Below the pieces are notes generated by a model. The model did not search any database. It was not told where the DNA came from and saw only the letters and a program-made list of their open reading frames with translations. From Cellulomonas iranensis NBRC 101100 = JCM 18110 (GTDB taxonomy: Bacteria > Actinomycetota > Actinomycetes > Actinomycetales > Cellulomonadaceae), in the NCBI RefSeq assembly GCF_001552375.1, contig NZ_BCRB01000012.1:1-64000 (forward strand): a stretch of DNA of 64,000 nucleotides. Reading direction: 5' to 3'. The number at the start of each line of letters is the position of its first letter. Position 1 is the stretch's first letter. The position numbers and the translations under genes were made by a program. Positions 28,774 through 40,408 of this stretch are shown here, in pieces.

Positions 28774-29762
28774 GCGCGCCGCACGCGAGCCGGTTCGGCG
28801 ACCCGTCGCGTCCGGCGGTCGTCGCGCTCGGCGGCGGCCACGGGCTCTCGGCGTCGTTGTCGGCGCTGCGGCTCATGACCGACCGCATCACCGCCGTCGT
28901 CACGGTCGCGGACGACGGCGGGTCGTCCGGCCGGCTGCGCGAGGAGCTGGGGGTGCTGCCACCGGGCGACCTGCGCATGGCGCTGTCCGCGCTGTGCGAC
29001 GACTCCGAGTGGGGGCGCACCTGGCGGGACCTGCTCCAGCACCGGTTCTCGTCCGACGGGCCGCTGGACCGGCACTCGGTGGGCAACCTGCTGATCGTCG
29101 CGCTGTGGGAGCTGTTCGGGGACACCGTCGAGGGCCTGGACCTCGTCGGTCGCCTGCTGGGCGCGCGCGGCCGGGTGCTGCCGATGGCGTCCGTGCCGCT
29201 GCGGATCGAGGCCGACGTCGTCGGGCCGGCGGGGGAGCGCGACGTCGTGCGGGGCCAGACCCACGTGGCCACGACCGGGTGGCGCATCGCCCAGCTGCGG
29301 CTCGACCCCGTCGACCCGCCGGCGTGCCCCGAGGCGGTCGACGCGGTGCGCGAGGCCGACTGGGTCGTCCTGGGGCCCGGCTCCTGGTACACGTCGGTGC
29401 TGCCGCACCTGCTCGTGCCCGCGCTGCGCGCGGCGCTGCTCGAGACGACCGCGCGCGTCGTCGTGGTGCTCAACCTCACCCCCGACGACGAGACCGCGGG
29501 CATGCGCGCGGTGGACCACCTCGCGGTGCTGCGCGCGCACGCGCCCGAGCTGCCCGTGCACGCCGTGGTGGCCGACCCGGCGTCGGTCGAGGACGTCGAC
29601 GAGCTCGCGGACCTCTGCGCGACGATGGGGGCGCAGCTGCTGGTCCGGCAGGTGCGGCGCGGCGACCAGAGCGCCGTGCACGACCCGCTGCGCCTCGCGG
29701 CGGCGCTGCGGGACGTCGTGGAGGACTACCTGGGCGACGTCGGGACGCGCACGGGACGGTGA
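28770..29762 (+). CDS. yvcK: YvcK/CofD-like protein (gluconeogenesis factor family)
   Basis: 330 residues. Family landmarks ALGGGHGLSASLSALR at the N-terminus, TVADDGGSSGRLR and PPGDLRMAL. YvcK proteins bind UDP-sugars and are needed for cell shape and envelope synthesis on gluconeogenic carbon sources. The GTG overlaps the rapZ stop; whiA follows after 78 bases, reproducing the rapZ-yvcK-whiA order found across Gram-positive bacteria. Confidence 0.93.
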   Translation: MSAPHASRFGDPSRPAVVALGGGHGLSASLSALRLMTDRITAVVTVADDGGSSGRLREELGVLPPGDLRMALSALCDDSEWGRTWRDLLQHRFSSDGPLDRHSVGNLLIVALWELFGDTVEGLDLVGRLLGARGRVLPMASVPLRIEADVVGPAGERDVVRGQTHVATTGWRIAQLRLDPVDPPACPEAVDAVREADWVVLGPGSWYTSVLPHLLVPALRAALLETTARVVVVLNLTPDDETAGMRAVDHLAVLRAHAPELPVHAVVADPASVEDVDELADLCATMGAQLLVRQVRRGDQSAVHDPLRLAAALRDVVEDYLGDVGTRTGR

Positions 29763-29828
29763 CGCACGCCCGGGCGGACCGGCCGAGATCGGGTCACGAG
29801 ACGGTCACGACCACGGCCCGCTCGGTGG

Positions 29829-29834
29829 CAGGAT
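29829..29834 (+). promoter_or_regulatory. -10-like element, leaderless whiA
   Basis: CAGGAT, six bases before the whiA ATG, with no Shine-Dalgarno sequence. Confidence 0.45.
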
Positions 29835-29840
29835 TGCGGC

Positions 29841-30821
29841 ATGGCGCTCACGGCACAGGTGAAGGACGAGCTCGCCCGGCTCAAGGTGGACAAGACCTCG
29901 TGCCGCAAGGCGGAGATCTCGGCGACCCTGCGGTTCGCGGGTGGTCTGCACATCATCTCCGGCCGGATCGTCATCGAGGCCGAGCTCGACACCGGGATCG
30001 CCGCGCGCCGCCTGCGGCAGGCGATCGCCGAGGTGTACGGGCACGAGAGCGACATCATCGTGGTGTCCGGCGGCGGGCTGCGCCGCGGCAGCCGGTACGT
30101 CGTGCGGGTCGTGAAGGACGGCGAGTCGCTCGCGCGGCAGACGGGTCTGCTCGACAACCGGGGGCGCCCCGTGCGCGGGCTGCCGCCGCAGGTCGTGTCC
30201 GCGGGCGTCGGCGAGGCCGAGTCCGCCTGGCGCGGCGCGTTCCTCGCGCACGGCTCGCTCACCGAGCCGGGTCGGTCGTCGTCGCTCGAGGTGACCTGCC
30301 CCGGGCCGGAGGCGGCGCTCGCGCTGGTCGGCGCGGCGCGGCGGCTGGGCGTGGCCGCGAAGGCGCGGGACGTGCGCGGCGTCGACCGCGTCGTGATCCG
30401 CGACGGCGACGCGATCGGCGCGATGCTCACGCGGCTGGGCGCGCACGACACGATGCTGGTGTGGGAGGAGCGTCGCGTGCGGCGCGAGGTGCGCGGCACG
30501 GCGAACCGGCTCGCGAACTTCGACGACGCGAACCTGCGGCGCTCGGCGCGGGCCGCGGTGGCCGCCGGCGCACGCGTCGAGCGGGCGTTCGAGATCCTCG
30601 GCGAGGACCTGCCCGAGCACCTGCGCCAGGCGGGCGAGCTGCGCCTCGCGCACAAGGAGGCGTCGCTCGAGGAGCTCGGCAAGCTCGCCGAGCCCGCGCT
30701 GACCAAGGACGCCGTCGCCGGGCGGATCCGGCGCCTGCTGGCGACCGCCGACCGGCGCGCGGCCGAGCTCGGGATCCCCGACACCGAGGCGGGCCTGAGC
30801 CCGGACCTGCTCGACCTGTGA
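29841..30821 (+). CDS. whiA: DNA-binding protein WhiA
   Basis: 326 residues. N-terminal LAGLIDADG-like domain (residues 1-215, with [11 protein letters not shown] and [10 protein letters not shown]) and a C-terminal helix-turn-helix region ([27 protein letters not shown]). In Streptomyces WhiA acts with WhiB to start sporulation septation; in non-sporulating relatives it influences division and chromosome segregation. Catalytic acidic residues of homing endonucleases are not expected in this family. Preceded by its own promoter-like element. Confidence 0.95.
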   Translation: MALTAQVKDELARLKVDKTSCRKAEISATLRFAGGLHIISGRIVIEAELDTGIAARRLRQAIAEVYGHESDIIVVSGGGLRRGSRYVVRVVKDGESLARQTGLLDNRGRPVRGLPPQVVSAGVGEAESAWRGAFLAHGSLTEPGRSSSLEVTCPGPEAALALVGAARRLGVAAKARDVRGVDRVVIRDGDAIGAMLTRLGAHDTMLVWEERRVRREVRGTANRLANFDDANLRRSARAAVAAGARVERAFEILGEDLPEHLRQAGELRLAHKEASLEELGKLAEPALTKDAVAGRIRRLLATADRRAAELGIPDTEAGLSPDLLDL

Positions 30822-32128
<1,307 letters not shown>

Positions 32129-32151
32129 CGCTCGCACCGTAGGCAGTCCAT

Positions 32152-32195
32152 GCGTCCGCGTGCGCCGAGGCCACCGGCCCGGTGCACGCGGACGC
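32152..32195 (+). terminator. Stem-loop between gap and pgk
   Basis: Twelve-base perfect arms (32152-32163 and 32184-32195) around a 20-base loop with a smaller internal stem. It could terminate part of the gap transcript or stabilise the upstream mRNA. Confidence 0.45.
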
Positions 32196-32291
32196 TGCCG
32201 TGTCCGGGGCTCGACGCCCCACGGCCGTGCCCCCGCACCGCGGGGGAGTCCGAGCCGCCGAGCACCGGCGGCAGCGAGGGAGACACCGACC

Positions 32292-33479
32292 ATGAAGACC
32301 ATCGAGGACCTGGGCGACCTGCGCGGCAAGCGCGTGCTCGTCCGCTCCGACTTCAACGTGCCGCTCGACGGCACGACCATCACCGATGACGGCCGCATCC
32401 GCGCCGCGCTGCCCACGCTGCAGGCGCTGACCGCGCAGGGTGCGCGCGTGATCGTCGTCGCGCACCTGGGCCGCCCCAAGGGCGCGCCCGACGCGAAGTA
32501 CTCGCTCGCGCCCGTCGCGGCCCGGCTCGGCGAGCTGCTCGGGCAGCCCGTCGCGCTCGCCGAGGACCTCGTCGGGGACTCGGCCAAGGCGACCGTCGCG
32601 GCGCTCGAGGACGGGCAGGTCGCCCTGCTCGAGAACGTCCGCTTCGACGCGCGCGAGACGTCGAAGGACGACGCCGAGCGCGGCGCGCTGGCCGACGAGC
32701 TCGCGTCCCTCGCGGACGCGTTCGTCTCCGACGGCTTCGGCGTCGTGCACCGCAAGCAGGCGTCGGTCTACGACGTCGCGCTGCGCCTCCCGCACGCCGC
32801 GGGCACGCTGGTCCTGGCCGAGGTCGAGGCGCTCCGCAAGGCCGTCGAGGACCCCGAGCGCCCCTACGTCGTCGTCCTCGGCGGCGCCAAGGTGTCGGAC
32901 AAGCTCGGCGTCATCGGCAACCTCATCACCAAGGCCGACAAGCTGCTCATCGGCGGCGGCATGATGTTCACGTTCCTCAAGGCCCAGGGCCACGAGGTCG
33001 GCTCCTCGCTGCTCGAGGAGGACCAGGTCGACACGGTCAAGGGCTACCTCGCGCAGGCGCAGGAGGCCGGCGTCGAGATCGTCCTGCCCGTCGACACGCT
33101 GGTCGCGCCCGAGTTCGGCTCGGACGACTACCAGGTCGTCGCGGTCGACGCGATCCCGGCCGGCACGATGGGCCTGGACATCGGCCCGAAGTCCGCCGCG
33201 CTGTTCCGCGAGGCGATCCTCGCGGCGAAGACGATCGCGTGGAACGGCCCCATGGGCGTGTTCGAGCGTCCCGCGTACGCCGAGGGCACCAAGGCCGTCG
33301 CGCAGGCGCTCGTCGACACCGACGGCTTCTCGATCGTCGGCGGCGGCGACTCCGCCGCGGCCGTGCGCCTGCTCGGCTTCGACGAGGCCGGCTTCGGCCA
33401 CATCTCCACCGGCGGCGGCGCGTCGCTGGAGCTTCTCGAGGGCAAGACCCTTCCCGGCATCGCTGTCCTGGAGGACTGA
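32292..33479 (+). CDS. pgk: Phosphoglycerate kinase
   Basis: 395 residues, full length. Transfers the acyl phosphate of 1,3-bisphosphoglycerate to ADP. Landmarks: [12 protein letters not shown] at the N-terminus, the substrate arginines in VAHLGRPKG, nucleotide-binding [11 protein letters not shown], and GGGDSAAAV near the C-terminus. The ATG is preceded by GAGGGAG at a suitable distance. tpiA starts two bases after the stop, so the pair is cotranscribed. Confidence 0.97.
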   Translation: MKTIEDLGDLRGKRVLVRSDFNVPLDGTTITDDGRIRAALPTLQALTAQGARVIVVAHLGRPKGAPDAKYSLAPVAARLGELLGQPVALAEDLVGDSAKATVAALEDGQVALLENVRFDARETSKDDAERGALADELASLADAFVSDGFGVVHRKQASVYDVALRLPHAAGTLVLAEVEALRKAVEDPERPYVVVLGGAKVSDKLGVIGNLITKADKLLIGGGMMFTFLKAQGHEVGSSLLEEDQVDTVKGYLAQAQEAGVEIVLPVDTLVAPEFGSDDYQVVAVDAIPAGTMGLDIGPKSAALFREAILAAKTIAWNGPMGVFERPAYAEGTKAVAQALVDTDGFSIVGGGDSAAAVRLLGFDEAGFGHISTGGGASLELLEGKTLPGIAVLED

Positions 33480-33481
33480 TC

Positions 33482-34276
33482 GTGGCGACCACCCGCACCC
33501 CGCTCATGGCGGGCAACTGGAAGATGAACCTGGACCACCACCAGGCGACGCACACCGTGCAGAAGCTCGCGTGGAGCCTGCGCGACGCCAAGCACGACTA
33601 CGCGGCCGTCGAGGTCGCGGTGCTCGTCCCGTTCACGGACCTGCGCAGCGTGCAGACCCTCGTGGACGCCGACAAGCTCGAGCTCGTCTACGGCGCGCAG
33701 GACGTGTCGGCGCACGAGTCCGGCGCGTACACCGGCGAGATCTCGCCGCTGTTCCTGTCGAAGCTCGGCTGCACCTACGTGGCCGTCGGCCACTCGGAGC
33801 GCCGGCAGTACCACCACGAGGACGAGGCCGTCGTCAACGCCAAGGTGAAGTCGGCGCTCGGCGCGGGCCTCGTCCCGATCGTGTGCGTCGGCGAGCCGCT
33901 CGAGGTGCGCAAGGCCGCCGAGCACGTGCCGCACACGCTGGCGCAGCTCGACGGTGCGCTCGAGGGCCTGACGGCCGAGCAGGTCGCGGGCCTCGTCGTC
34001 GCCTACGAGCCCGTGTGGGCCATCGGCACGGGCGAGACCGCGACGCCCGAGGACGCCCAGGAGCTGTGCGAGGCGATCCGCGTGCGCATCGCCGAGCTGT
34101 ACGACCAGGCCACGGCCGACGCCGTGCGCGTGCTGTACGGCGGCTCGGTGAAGTCCTCGAACGTCGCGTCGATCATGGCCAAGCCCGACGTGGACGGCGC
34201 GCTGGTCGGTGGCGCGAGCCTCGACCCCGAGGAGTTCGCGAAGATCGCGCGGTTCCAGGCGCACACCGTCGCCTGA
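33482..34276 (+). CDS. tpiA: Triosephosphate isomerase
   Basis: 264 residues, a TIM barrel. N-terminal AGNWKMN with the catalytic lysine, electrophilic His104 in VGHSERRQ, catalytic Glu176 in [11 protein letters not shown] and the phosphate-binding YGGSV. The GTG at 33482 is fixed by the conserved N-terminus and by GGAGG within the last pgk codons. Confidence 0.97.
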   Translation: MATTRTPLMAGNWKMNLDHHQATHTVQKLAWSLRDAKHDYAAVEVAVLVPFTDLRSVQTLVDADKLELVYGAQDVSAHESGAYTGEISPLFLSKLGCTYVAVGHSERRQYHHEDEAVVNAKVKSALGAGLVPIVCVGEPLEVRKAAEHVPHTLAQLDGALEGLTAEQVAGLVVAYEPVWAIGTGETATPEDAQELCEAIRVRIAELYDQATADAVRVLYGGSVKSSNVASIMAKPDVDGALVGGASLDPEEFAKIARFQAHTVA

Positions 34277-34283
34277 CCCGGCA

Positions 34284-34323
34284 GTGGTCCGGCCGGTGCG
34301 CAGCCGCGCGCCGGCCGGACCAC
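34284..34323 (+). terminator. 13-bp stem-loop after tpiA
   Basis: Perfect 13-base arms (34284-34296 and 34311-34323) with a 14-base loop, seven bases after the tpiA stop; ends the glycolytic operon. Confidence 0.65.
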
Positions 34324-34367
34324 GCCGCAGGGTGCGACGGTGGTGGTCCCGACCGCCTCCCGTCGCC

Positions 34368-34373
34368 TACCCT
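34368..34373 (+). promoter_or_regulatory. Possible secG -10 box
   Basis: TACCCT about 130 bases upstream of secG; TGTACC just after it is an alternative. No clear -35. Confidence 0.3.
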
Positions 34374-34504
34374 GTACCGCGGTCGTCCCGTCCCCGCACC
34401 CCGGGGCCGGGTGACCGGAAGCACGAACCAGCACGACCCGCACCGACGCCGCGCGCGGCCCGGCGCACCGCTGCACCGACCGCCCGAGTGAGGAACCCAC
34501 CGAC

Positions 34505-34750
34505 GTGACTGCCCTGCGTATCACCCTCCAGGTGCTGCTGGTCCTGACCAGCCTCCTTCTCGTCCCGCTGGTGCTGCTGCACAAGGGCAAGGGCGGTGGC
34601 CTCTCGGACATGTTCGGCGGTGGCATCACGGCCAGCGCCGGTTCGTCGGGCGTCGCCGAGCGCAACCTCAACAGGATCACCGTCGGCGTCGCGCTGACGT
34701 GGACCGTGATGATCGTGCTGCTCGGCCTCATCGAGAAGTTCTCCGAGTAA
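34505..34750 (+). CDS. secG: Preprotein translocase subunit SecG
   Basis: 81 residues with two membrane helices (about 4-23 and 55-76) and the SecG loop HKGKGGGLSDMFGGG between them. Accessory subunit of the SecYEG channel. The tpiA-secG order is widely kept in bacteria. GTG start; purines GAGGAACC precede it. Confidence 0.95.
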   Translation: MTALRITLQVLLVLTSLLLVPLVLLHKGKGGGLSDMFGGGITASAGSSGVAERNLNRITVGVALTWTVMIVLLGLIEKFSE

Positions 34751-34762
34751 GGGGGCACGGCC

Positions 34763-35113
34763 ATGGCGAGCGGAAGTGCGATCAGGGGGTCGCGCGTCGG
34801 TGCCGGTCCGATGGGCGAGGCGGAGCGCGGCGACGCCGCGCCGCGCGTCTGGATCTCCTACTGGTGCGCGAACGGCCACGAGACGCGGCCGAGCTTCGCG
34901 GAGGAGGCCGCCGCCGAGGCGCCGGCCACCTGGGACTGCCCGCGGTGCGGGTTCCCCGCCGGTCAGGACCCGGAGGCGCCGCCGTCGCCCACGCGCAACG
35001 AGCCGTACAAGACGCACCTCGCGTACGTGAAGGAGCGTCGCAGCGAGGAGGACGGCGCGGCGATCCTCGACGAGGCGCTCGCCGCCCTGCGGGCGCGGCG
35101 CGGACGTCGCTGA
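34763..35113 (+). CDS. rbpA: RNA polymerase-binding protein RbpA
   Basis: 116 residues. Contains the RbpA core with the cysteine pair motifs WCANGH and CPRCGFPAGQD, the linker and a C-terminal sigma-interacting helix (RNEPYKTHLAYVKERRSEED). RbpA is an actinobacteria-specific activator that stabilises RNA polymerase with the principal sigma factor. Thirteen bases after secG, so probably in the same transcript. Confidence 0.95.
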   Translation: MASGSAIRGSRVGAGPMGEAERGDAAPRVWISYWCANGHETRPSFAEEAAAEAPATWDCPRCGFPAGQDPEAPPSPTRNEPYKTHLAYVKERRSEEDGAAILDEALAALRARRGRR

Positions 35114-35136
35114 CGACGACCACCCTCTACGCGCGA

Positions 35137-35168
35137 ACGGCGTCGCACCCCGCGGGGTGCGACGCCGT
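35137..35168. terminator. 32-base perfect palindrome, bidirectional terminator
   Basis: Every base of 35137-35168 is matched around the centre at 35152/35153. It lies between convergent rbpA and the pgl fusion gene and would work in both directions. Confidence 0.7.
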
Positions 35169-35192
35169 CCGCGTCCCCGGCCGGTGACGCGC

Positions 35193-36665
35193 TCACCGCA
35201 CGAGCAGCAGCGCGAACCCGTCGTAGCCCTTCTCGCCGACGGTCTGCACGACGGTGCCGTCGACGCGGCCGTCGGCCGCGGCGCGCTCCAGGAACGTGCG
35301 CACGCCCTGCACGCGGTCGTCGGGGTGGTCGGCGTCGACCACCGCGCCCCCGCGCACCACGTTGTCGACCACGAGGAGCGTGCCGGGCCGCGACAGCGTC
35401 ACGGCGCGGTCGAGGTAGGCCGCGAGCTGCTGCTTGTCGGCGTCGACGAACACGAGGTCGAACGGGGCGACGTGGGCGGCCACGAGACGGTCGAGCGACT
35501 CCAGGGCTGGTCCCACGACGACGTCGACGCGGTCCTGCAGACCGGCTGCCGCGAGCGACGTCCGGGCGACCGTCGCGTGCGCGTCGCTGACCTCCAGGGT
35601 CATGACCGAGCCGTCGGCCGGCACCGCCTGCGCGAGCCACCACGTGCTGTAGCCGCCCAGCGTGCCGATCTCGAGCACGCGGCGCGCACCCACGGCGCGC
35701 GCCAGCAGCTCGAGCAGGCGGCCCTGCGCGGAGCTCACCGCGATGTCGGGCAGGCCCGCGTCGGCGGCGGCGGTGCGCACGGCCACGGCGTCGGCACCCT
35801 CGGCGACCAGCGGTGCGACGTACGCCTCGACCGCCGTCCACGCGGGGTCCACCTCCGAGCGGGGGCGGCGGGGCCCGGAGACCGGGGGCGTCGCGGCCGG
35901 GTCGGCGCCCGGCAGCTCGGCCGCCGACGCGACGTCGACGAGCCACAGCGTGCGCTCCTGCCCGCGGGCGGCGGCGGCGGGCGTGGTCCGGACGTCGTCG
36001 CCCGCGAGGGCCCGCGCGACCGCGGGTGCCTTCTCGGCCCCGGCGGCGACGACCCACACCTCCCGCGCCGACCGGATGAGCGGGAACGTGAGCGACACCC
36101 GCTCGGACGGCGGCTTGGGGGAGTCGTGCTCCGCGACCACGAGCAGGTTCGCCTCGTACAGCGACGACCGCTCGGGGAACAGCGACGCGACGTGCCCGTC
36201 GGGTCCCATGCCGAGCAGCAGCACGTCGAACCGGGGGGCGAGCCCGTCGTCGGCGGCGTGCGCGCGCAGCTCGGCGGCGTAGGCGCGTGCGGCGGCCTCG
36301 CCGTCGGGCACGTCGTCGGAGGGCCCCGGGACGGCGTGCACGTTCGCGGCCGGCAGCGCGTCGCCGAGGGCGTCGATCAGCGCCGCGCGGGCCTGCGTCT
36401 CGTTGCGGTCCGCGTCGCCCGCCGGCAGGAAGCGCTCGTCGCCCCACCACAGGTGCACGCCCGACCAGTCGACGGCGTCGCGCACCGGCGAGTCCGCGAC
36501 GGCCCGCAGCGTCGCGATGCCGACCGTCCCGCCCGTGAGCACGACGTGCACGGGCGAGCGGTGCGACTGCAGGTCCACCAGGCGCGTCAGCAGGCGCGCG
36601 GCCGCGGCGGCGGCGAGGACGTCGGCGTCGGGGTGGACCAGGACCTCGGGCGTGGCGGTGCTCAT
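35193..36665 (-). CDS. pgl: 6-phosphogluconolactonase fused to O-methyltransferase
   Basis: 490 residues with two complete domains. Residues 1-250 are 6-phosphogluconolactonase (LTGGTVGIATL, WWGDERFLP, LLGMGPDGHVASLFPE), which opens the lactone made by Zwf. Residues about 270-490 are a family 3 (caffeoyl-CoA type) O-methyltransferase: VLEIGTLGGYSTWWLA, LEVSDAHA, FVDADKQQ, VVDNVVRGG. The roughly 25-residue linker is Pro/Ala-rich. The only internal start candidate is a GTG whose upstream GGAG touches it directly, so separate translation looks unlikely, though a lost stop codon through a sequencing error cannot be excluded. GAGGAGGAG precedes the ATG. Last gene of the tkt-tal-zwf-opcA-pgl operon. 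Confidence 0.88.
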   Translation of the reverse strand: MSTATPEVLVHPDADVLAAAAAARLLTRLVDLQSHRSPVHVVLTGGTVGIATLRAVADSPVRDAVDWSGVHLWWGDERFLPAGDADRNETQARAALIDALGDALPAANVHAVPGPSDDVPDGEAAARAYAAELRAHAADDGLAPRFDVLLLGMGPDGHVASLFPERSSLYEANLLVVAEHDSPKPPSERVSLTFPLIRSAREVWVVAAGAEKAPAVARALAGDDVRTTPAAAARGQERTLWLVDVASAAELPGADPAATPPVSGPRRPRSEVDPAWTAVEAYVAPLVAEGADAVAVRTAAADAGLPDIAVSSAQGRLLELLARAVGARRVLEIGTLGGYSTWWLAQAVPADGSVMTLEVSDAHATVARTSLAAAGLQDRVDVVVGPALESLDRLVAAHVAPFDLVFVDADKQQLAAYLDRAVTLSRPGTLLVVDNVVRGGAVVDADHPDDRVQGVRTFLERAAADGRVDGTVVQTVGEKGYDGFALLLVR

Positions 36666-36718
36666 GCGTCTCCTCCTCGGCCCGGTCCGGCGCGGCCCGG
36701 GCGGTCGTCGCGGGGGTG

Positions 36719-36764
36719 CCGACGGGCCGCCCGGCGCGCGCGGTGGCGCGGGGCGGCCCGTCGG
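36719..36764 (-). terminator. 14-bp stem-loop between opcA and pgl
   Basis: Perfect 14-base arms (36719-36732 and 36751-36764). It directly follows opcA on the minus strand and may reduce read-through into pgl or act as a processing site. Confidence 0.45.
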
Positions 36765-36769
36765 TGGGG

Positions 36770-37687
36770 TCAGGCGTCGATGCGCGCGAGGCCCTTCTGC
36801 AGGACCTCGCCGTACACCTCGTCGGCGTCGAGGCGACGCAGCTCCTCGACGAGGCACTCGCGCAGCTGGCGGATCGGCAGCGCGATGCGGTGCTCGGGCT
36901 GGTCGGGCTGGCGCAGCGCGGCCGTCTTGCCGTCGGGGCGGTCCAGCACGATGTCGCCCGAGGCGCGCTCGAGCCGCACCTGCGTGATGGCCGGCGCGCC
37001 GGGGACGCGCTCGATCTCGACCGGGCAGCGCAGCGCGTGCGCCAACCAGGCGGCCATGAGGTCGACCGAGGGGTGCGTGCTCTCGCCCGTGACCACGGCA
37101 CGGCGCACGGGCTCGTACGGCGGCTGGTCGAGCGTCGCGGCGATGAGCCCGCGCCACAGCGTCGCGCGGGTCCACGCGAGGTCGGTGTCGCCCTCGGTGT
37201 AGACGCGCGCGAGGTTCCGCAGCGCGCGGCTCGGGCGCGAGCACGTCGACGTGTCGGTGATGCGGCGCTGCGCCATCTGGCCCAGCGGGTGCTCCGCGGG
37301 GTTCTCCGGCACGTCGTAGGGCCACCACGCGACGATCGGCGCGTCGGGCAGCAGCAGCGGCATGACGAGCGTGTCGAGGTGCCGCGTGACGCCGCCCGAG
37401 ATGCGCAGCACGACGACCTCGCTCGCGCCGGCGTCGCCGCCGAGGCGGATCTGCGCGTCGAGGTTGGCGCGCCGCTCCTCGGTGCCCTCGGTGATGACGA
37501 TGATGCGGCACGGGTGCTCGCGGCTGGCGGAGTTGGCCGCCTCGATCGCGTCCTCGGGGTCGTGCGCGTCGGCGTCGATGATGAGCGTCAGCACGCGCCC
37601 GAGGGCGATCGCACCGCCCTCGTCGCGCTCCTGCAGGAGGCGCTTGTTGATGTCCCGGGTGGTGGTGTCCGGCATGTCGATGATCAC
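36770..37687 (-). CDS. opcA: Glucose-6-phosphate dehydrogenase assembly protein OpcA
   Basis: 305 residues. OpcA is required for activity of actinobacterial and cyanobacterial glucose-6-phosphate dehydrogenase. The N-terminus ([16 protein letters not shown]) and the segment PIVAWWPYDVPENPA are typical. The GTG at 37687 overlaps the zwf stop (GTGA) and has GGAGG five bases upstream; an earlier in-frame GTG at 37699 lacks a site. Always next to zwf in actinobacteria, as here. Confidence 0.95.
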   Translation of the reverse strand: MIIDMPDTTTRDINKRLLQERDEGGAIALGRVLTLIIDADAHDPEDAIEAANSASREHPCRIIVITEGTEERRANLDAQIRLGGDAGASEVVVLRISGGVTRHLDTLVMPLLLPDAPIVAWWPYDVPENPAEHPLGQMAQRRITDTSTCSRPSRALRNLARVYTEGDTDLAWTRATLWRGLIAATLDQPPYEPVRRAVVTGESTHPSVDLMAAWLAHALRCPVEIERVPGAPAITQVRLERASGDIVLDRPDGKTAALRQPDQPEHRIALPIRQLRECLVEELRRLDADEVYGEVLQKGLARIDA

Positions 37688-39225
37688 GGGAGCCTCCACG
37701 CCCGGCCGTCACGGGCCATCATCTCGTCCGCCGACGCCGGACCCCACGTTCCGGCGCGGTACTCGTCGGGCTTGCCGTGGCTCGCCCAGTACGCGGTGAC
37801 CGGGTCGAGGATCTTCCACGACAGCTCGACCTCCTCGTGCTGCGGGAACAGCGGCGGGTCGCCCAGCAGCACGTCGAGGATGAGGCGCTCGTACGCCTCG
37901 GGGGAGGACTCGGTGAACGCGTGCCCGTACCCGAAGTCCATCGTGACGTCGCGGACCTCCATCGCCGTGCCGGGCACCTTGGCCCCGAACCGCAGCGTGA
38001 CGCCCTCGTCGGGCTGCACGCGGATCACGAGGGCGTTCTTCCCCAGCTCGGACGTCGAGGTCGACTCGAACGGCAGGTGGGGCGCGCGCTTGAACACCAC
38101 GGCGATCTCGGTGACGCGCCGCCCCAGGCGCTTGCCGGTGCGCAGGTAGAACGGCACCCCGGCCCAGCGCCGGGTGTCGATGTCGACCCGGATCGCGGCG
38201 TACGTCTCGGTCGTGGAGTCCGGGTTGAAACCCTCCTCCTCGGCATAGCCGACGACCTTCTCGCCGCCCTGCCAGCCGGCCGTGTACTGCCCGCGGGCGG
38301 TGTGCTTGCCGAGGTCGCGCGGCAGGCGCAGCGCCGACAGCACCTTCGTCTTCTCGGCCCGCAGCGCCTCGGCGTCGAACGACACCGGCTCCTCCATCGC
38401 GGTCAGCGCGAGGAGCTGCAGCAGGTGGTTCTGGATGACGTCGCGCGCGGCGCCGATCCCGTCGTAGTAGCCCGCGCGGCCGCCGATGCCGATGTCCTCG
38501 GCCATGGTGATCTGCACGTGGTCGACGTAGTTGCCGTTCCAGATGGGCTCGAACAGCTGGTTCGCGAAGCGCAGCGCCAGCAGGTTCTGGACGGTCTCCT
38601 TGCCCAGGTAGTGGTCGATCCGGAAGATGTCGTCCGGTCGGAACACCTGCGACACGATGTCGTTGAGCTCGCGCGCCGAGGCCAGGTCGTGGCCGAACGG
38701 CTTCTCGATGACGACGCGCCGCCACGTGCCGTCTTGCGGCTGCGACAGACCCGAGCGGGCGAGCTGCTGGCAGACGACGGGGAACGAGCTCGGCGGCACC
38801 GACAGGTAGAACGCGTGGTTGCCGCCCGTGCCGCGCGTGACGTCGAGGTCCTCGACCGTCTCGCGGAGCCGGTCGAACGCGTCGTCGTCGTCGAACGTGC
38901 CCTGCACGAACCGGATGCCCTCGGACAGCTGGCGCCACGTCGCCTCGCGGAACGGCGTGCGCGCGTGCTCCTTCACCGAGTCGTGCACGACCTGCTCGAA
39001 GTCCTGCGTCTCCCAGTCGCGCCGCGCGAAGCCGGTCAGCGCGAAGCCGGGGGGCAGCAGGCCGCGGTTGGTGAGGTCGTAGACCGCCGGCATGAGCTTC
39101 TTGCGCGCGAGGTCACCGGTCACCCCGAAGATCACGAGGCCGCAGGGCCCGGCGATGCGGGGGAGGCGGCGGTCGCGCGCGTCGCGCAGCGGGTTCTGGT
39201 CGGGCCCGACCTTGGCGCCGCTCAC
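37684..39225 (-). CDS. zwf: Glucose-6-phosphate 1-dehydrogenase
   Basis: 513 residues. Oxidises glucose 6-phosphate with NADP+. Nucleotide-binding [13 protein letters not shown], conserved VIEKPFGHD, and the substrate site [13 protein letters not shown]. The GTG at 39225 overlaps the tal stop and has GAGGAGG five bases upstream. First enzyme of the oxidative pentose phosphate branch, followed by its assembly factor. Confidence 0.97.
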   Translation of the reverse strand: MSGAKVGPDQNPLRDARDRRLPRIAGPCGLVIFGVTGDLARKKLMPAVYDLTNRGLLPPGFALTGFARRDWETQDFEQVVHDSVKEHARTPFREATWRQLSEGIRFVQGTFDDDDAFDRLRETVEDLDVTRGTGGNHAFYLSVPPSSFPVVCQQLARSGLSQPQDGTWRRVVIEKPFGHDLASARELNDIVSQVFRPDDIFRIDHYLGKETVQNLLALRFANQLFEPIWNGNYVDHVQITMAEDIGIGGRAGYYDGIGAARDVIQNHLLQLLALTAMEEPVSFDAEALRAEKTKVLSALRLPRDLGKHTARGQYTAGWQGGEKVVGYAEEEGFNPDSTTETYAAIRVDIDTRRWAGVPFYLRTGKRLGRRVTEIAVVFKRAPHLPFESTSTSELGKNALVIRVQPDEGVTLRFGAKVPGTAMEVRDVTMDFGYGHAFTESSPEAYERLILDVLLGDPPLFPQHEEVELSWKILDPVTAYWASHGKPDEYRAGTWGPASADEMMARDGRAWRLP

Positions 39226-40355
39226 CGGGCCTCCTCGGTCGACGACGCGGCGGACGTGAGCCCGGCCTCGACCGTGCCGAGCAGCTCGGACCACGAGGCC
39301 TCGAACTTCTCCAGACCCTCGACCTCGAGCTGCTCGGTGACCTCGTCGATCGAGATCCCGAGGGCCTCGATGCGGTCGAGCAGCGCCGCCGAGGCGTCCT
39401 GCGTGCCCGTGACCGTGTCGCCGCGCACGGCGCCGTGGTCGGCGACCGCGTCGAGCGTCTTCTCGGGCATGGTGTTGACGCTGCCGGCGACCACGAGCTC
39501 GTCGACGTAGCGCGTGTCGGGGTAGGCCGGGTCCTTGACGCCCGTCGACGCCCACAGCGGACGCTGGGGCTTCGCGCCGGCGGCCGCGAGCGCCTGCCAG
39601 CGCTCGCCCGCGACGACCTCCTGGTAGACGCCCCACGCGAGGCGCGCGTTCGCGATCGCCGCCGTGCCGCGCAGCTCGGCCGCCTCGGCGGTGCCGAGCG
39701 CGTCGAGCCGCGGGTCGATCGCCGCGTCGACGCGCGACACGAAGAACGACGCGACCGAGCCGATCGGCGCGAGGTCGATCCCGGCGGCGCGCGCCTGCTC
39801 GAGCCCGTCGAGGAACGCGTCGAGCACCGCGCGGTAGCGCTGCAGCGAGAAGATCAGCGTCACGTTGACGCTGATGCCCTGCGCGAGCGCGGCCGTGATC
39901 GCGGGCAGGCCCTCGCGGGTCGCGGGGATCTTGACGAACAGGTTCGGACGCTCGATCTCCGACCAGAGCGTCTCGGCGGACGCGACCGTCGCGGCCGTGT
40001 CGCGCGCGAGCCGCGGGTCGACCTCGATCGACACGCGCCCGTCGACGCCGTCGGTCGCGTCGTACACGGGCCGCAGCACGTCGCACGCGTCGCGCACGTC
40101 GTCCGTGGTGATCCGCAGGACCGCCTCCTCGACGGCCGCGCCGTCGGCGGCCAGCGTGCGCAGCTGCGCGTCGTAGGCGTCACCGTGCGCGAGGGCCGAG
40201 GCGAAGATCGTCGGGTTGGTCGTGACGCCGACGACGCCGCGCCGCACGAGGTCGGCGAGACCTCCGGACGCGATCCGCTGGCGCGACAGGTCGTCGAGCC
40301 AGACGGCGACCCCGGCGTCACGCAGGGCCTGTACAGGGGTGGTGCTGGAGGTCAT
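39222..40355 (-). CDS. tal: Transaldolase
   Basis: 377 residues, the long actinobacterial form. Schiff-base Lys142 in [12 protein letters not shown], plus [10 protein letters not shown] near the N-terminus and SINVTLIFS-type segment ([13 protein letters not shown]). The ATG at 40355 is chosen because GAAGGGG lies eight bases upstream; the frame is open seven codons further. Confidence 0.96.
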   Translation of the reverse strand: MTSSTTPVQALRDAGVAVWLDDLSRQRIASGGLADLVRRGVVGVTTNPTIFASALAHGDAYDAQLRTLAADGAAVEEAVLRITTDDVRDACDVLRPVYDATDGVDGRVSIEVDPRLARDTAATVASAETLWSEIERPNLFVKIPATREGLPAITAALAQGISVNVTLIFSLQRYRAVLDAFLDGLEQARAAGIDLAPIGSVASFFVSRVDAAIDPRLDALGTAEAAELRGTAAIANARLAWGVYQEVVAGERWQALAAAGAKPQRPLWASTGVKDPAYPDTRYVDELVVAGSVNTMPEKTLDAVADHGAVRGDTVTGTQDASAALLDRIEALGISIDEVTEQLEVEGLEKFEASWSELLGTVEAGLTSAASSTEEAR

Positions 40356-40408
40356 GGTCGTTCCCCTTCGTCCCACGACGAGCGGTGGTGCGGGTCGTGC
40401 GGGTGGTG

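Noticed and set aside
35193-35850. Separate O-methyltransferase gene starting at the GTG in the Pgl/methyltransferase linker
   Set aside because: The GGAG stretch directly touches that GTG, leaving no spacing for initiation, and the frame is unbroken with pgl; kept as one fused gene with the doubt stated.
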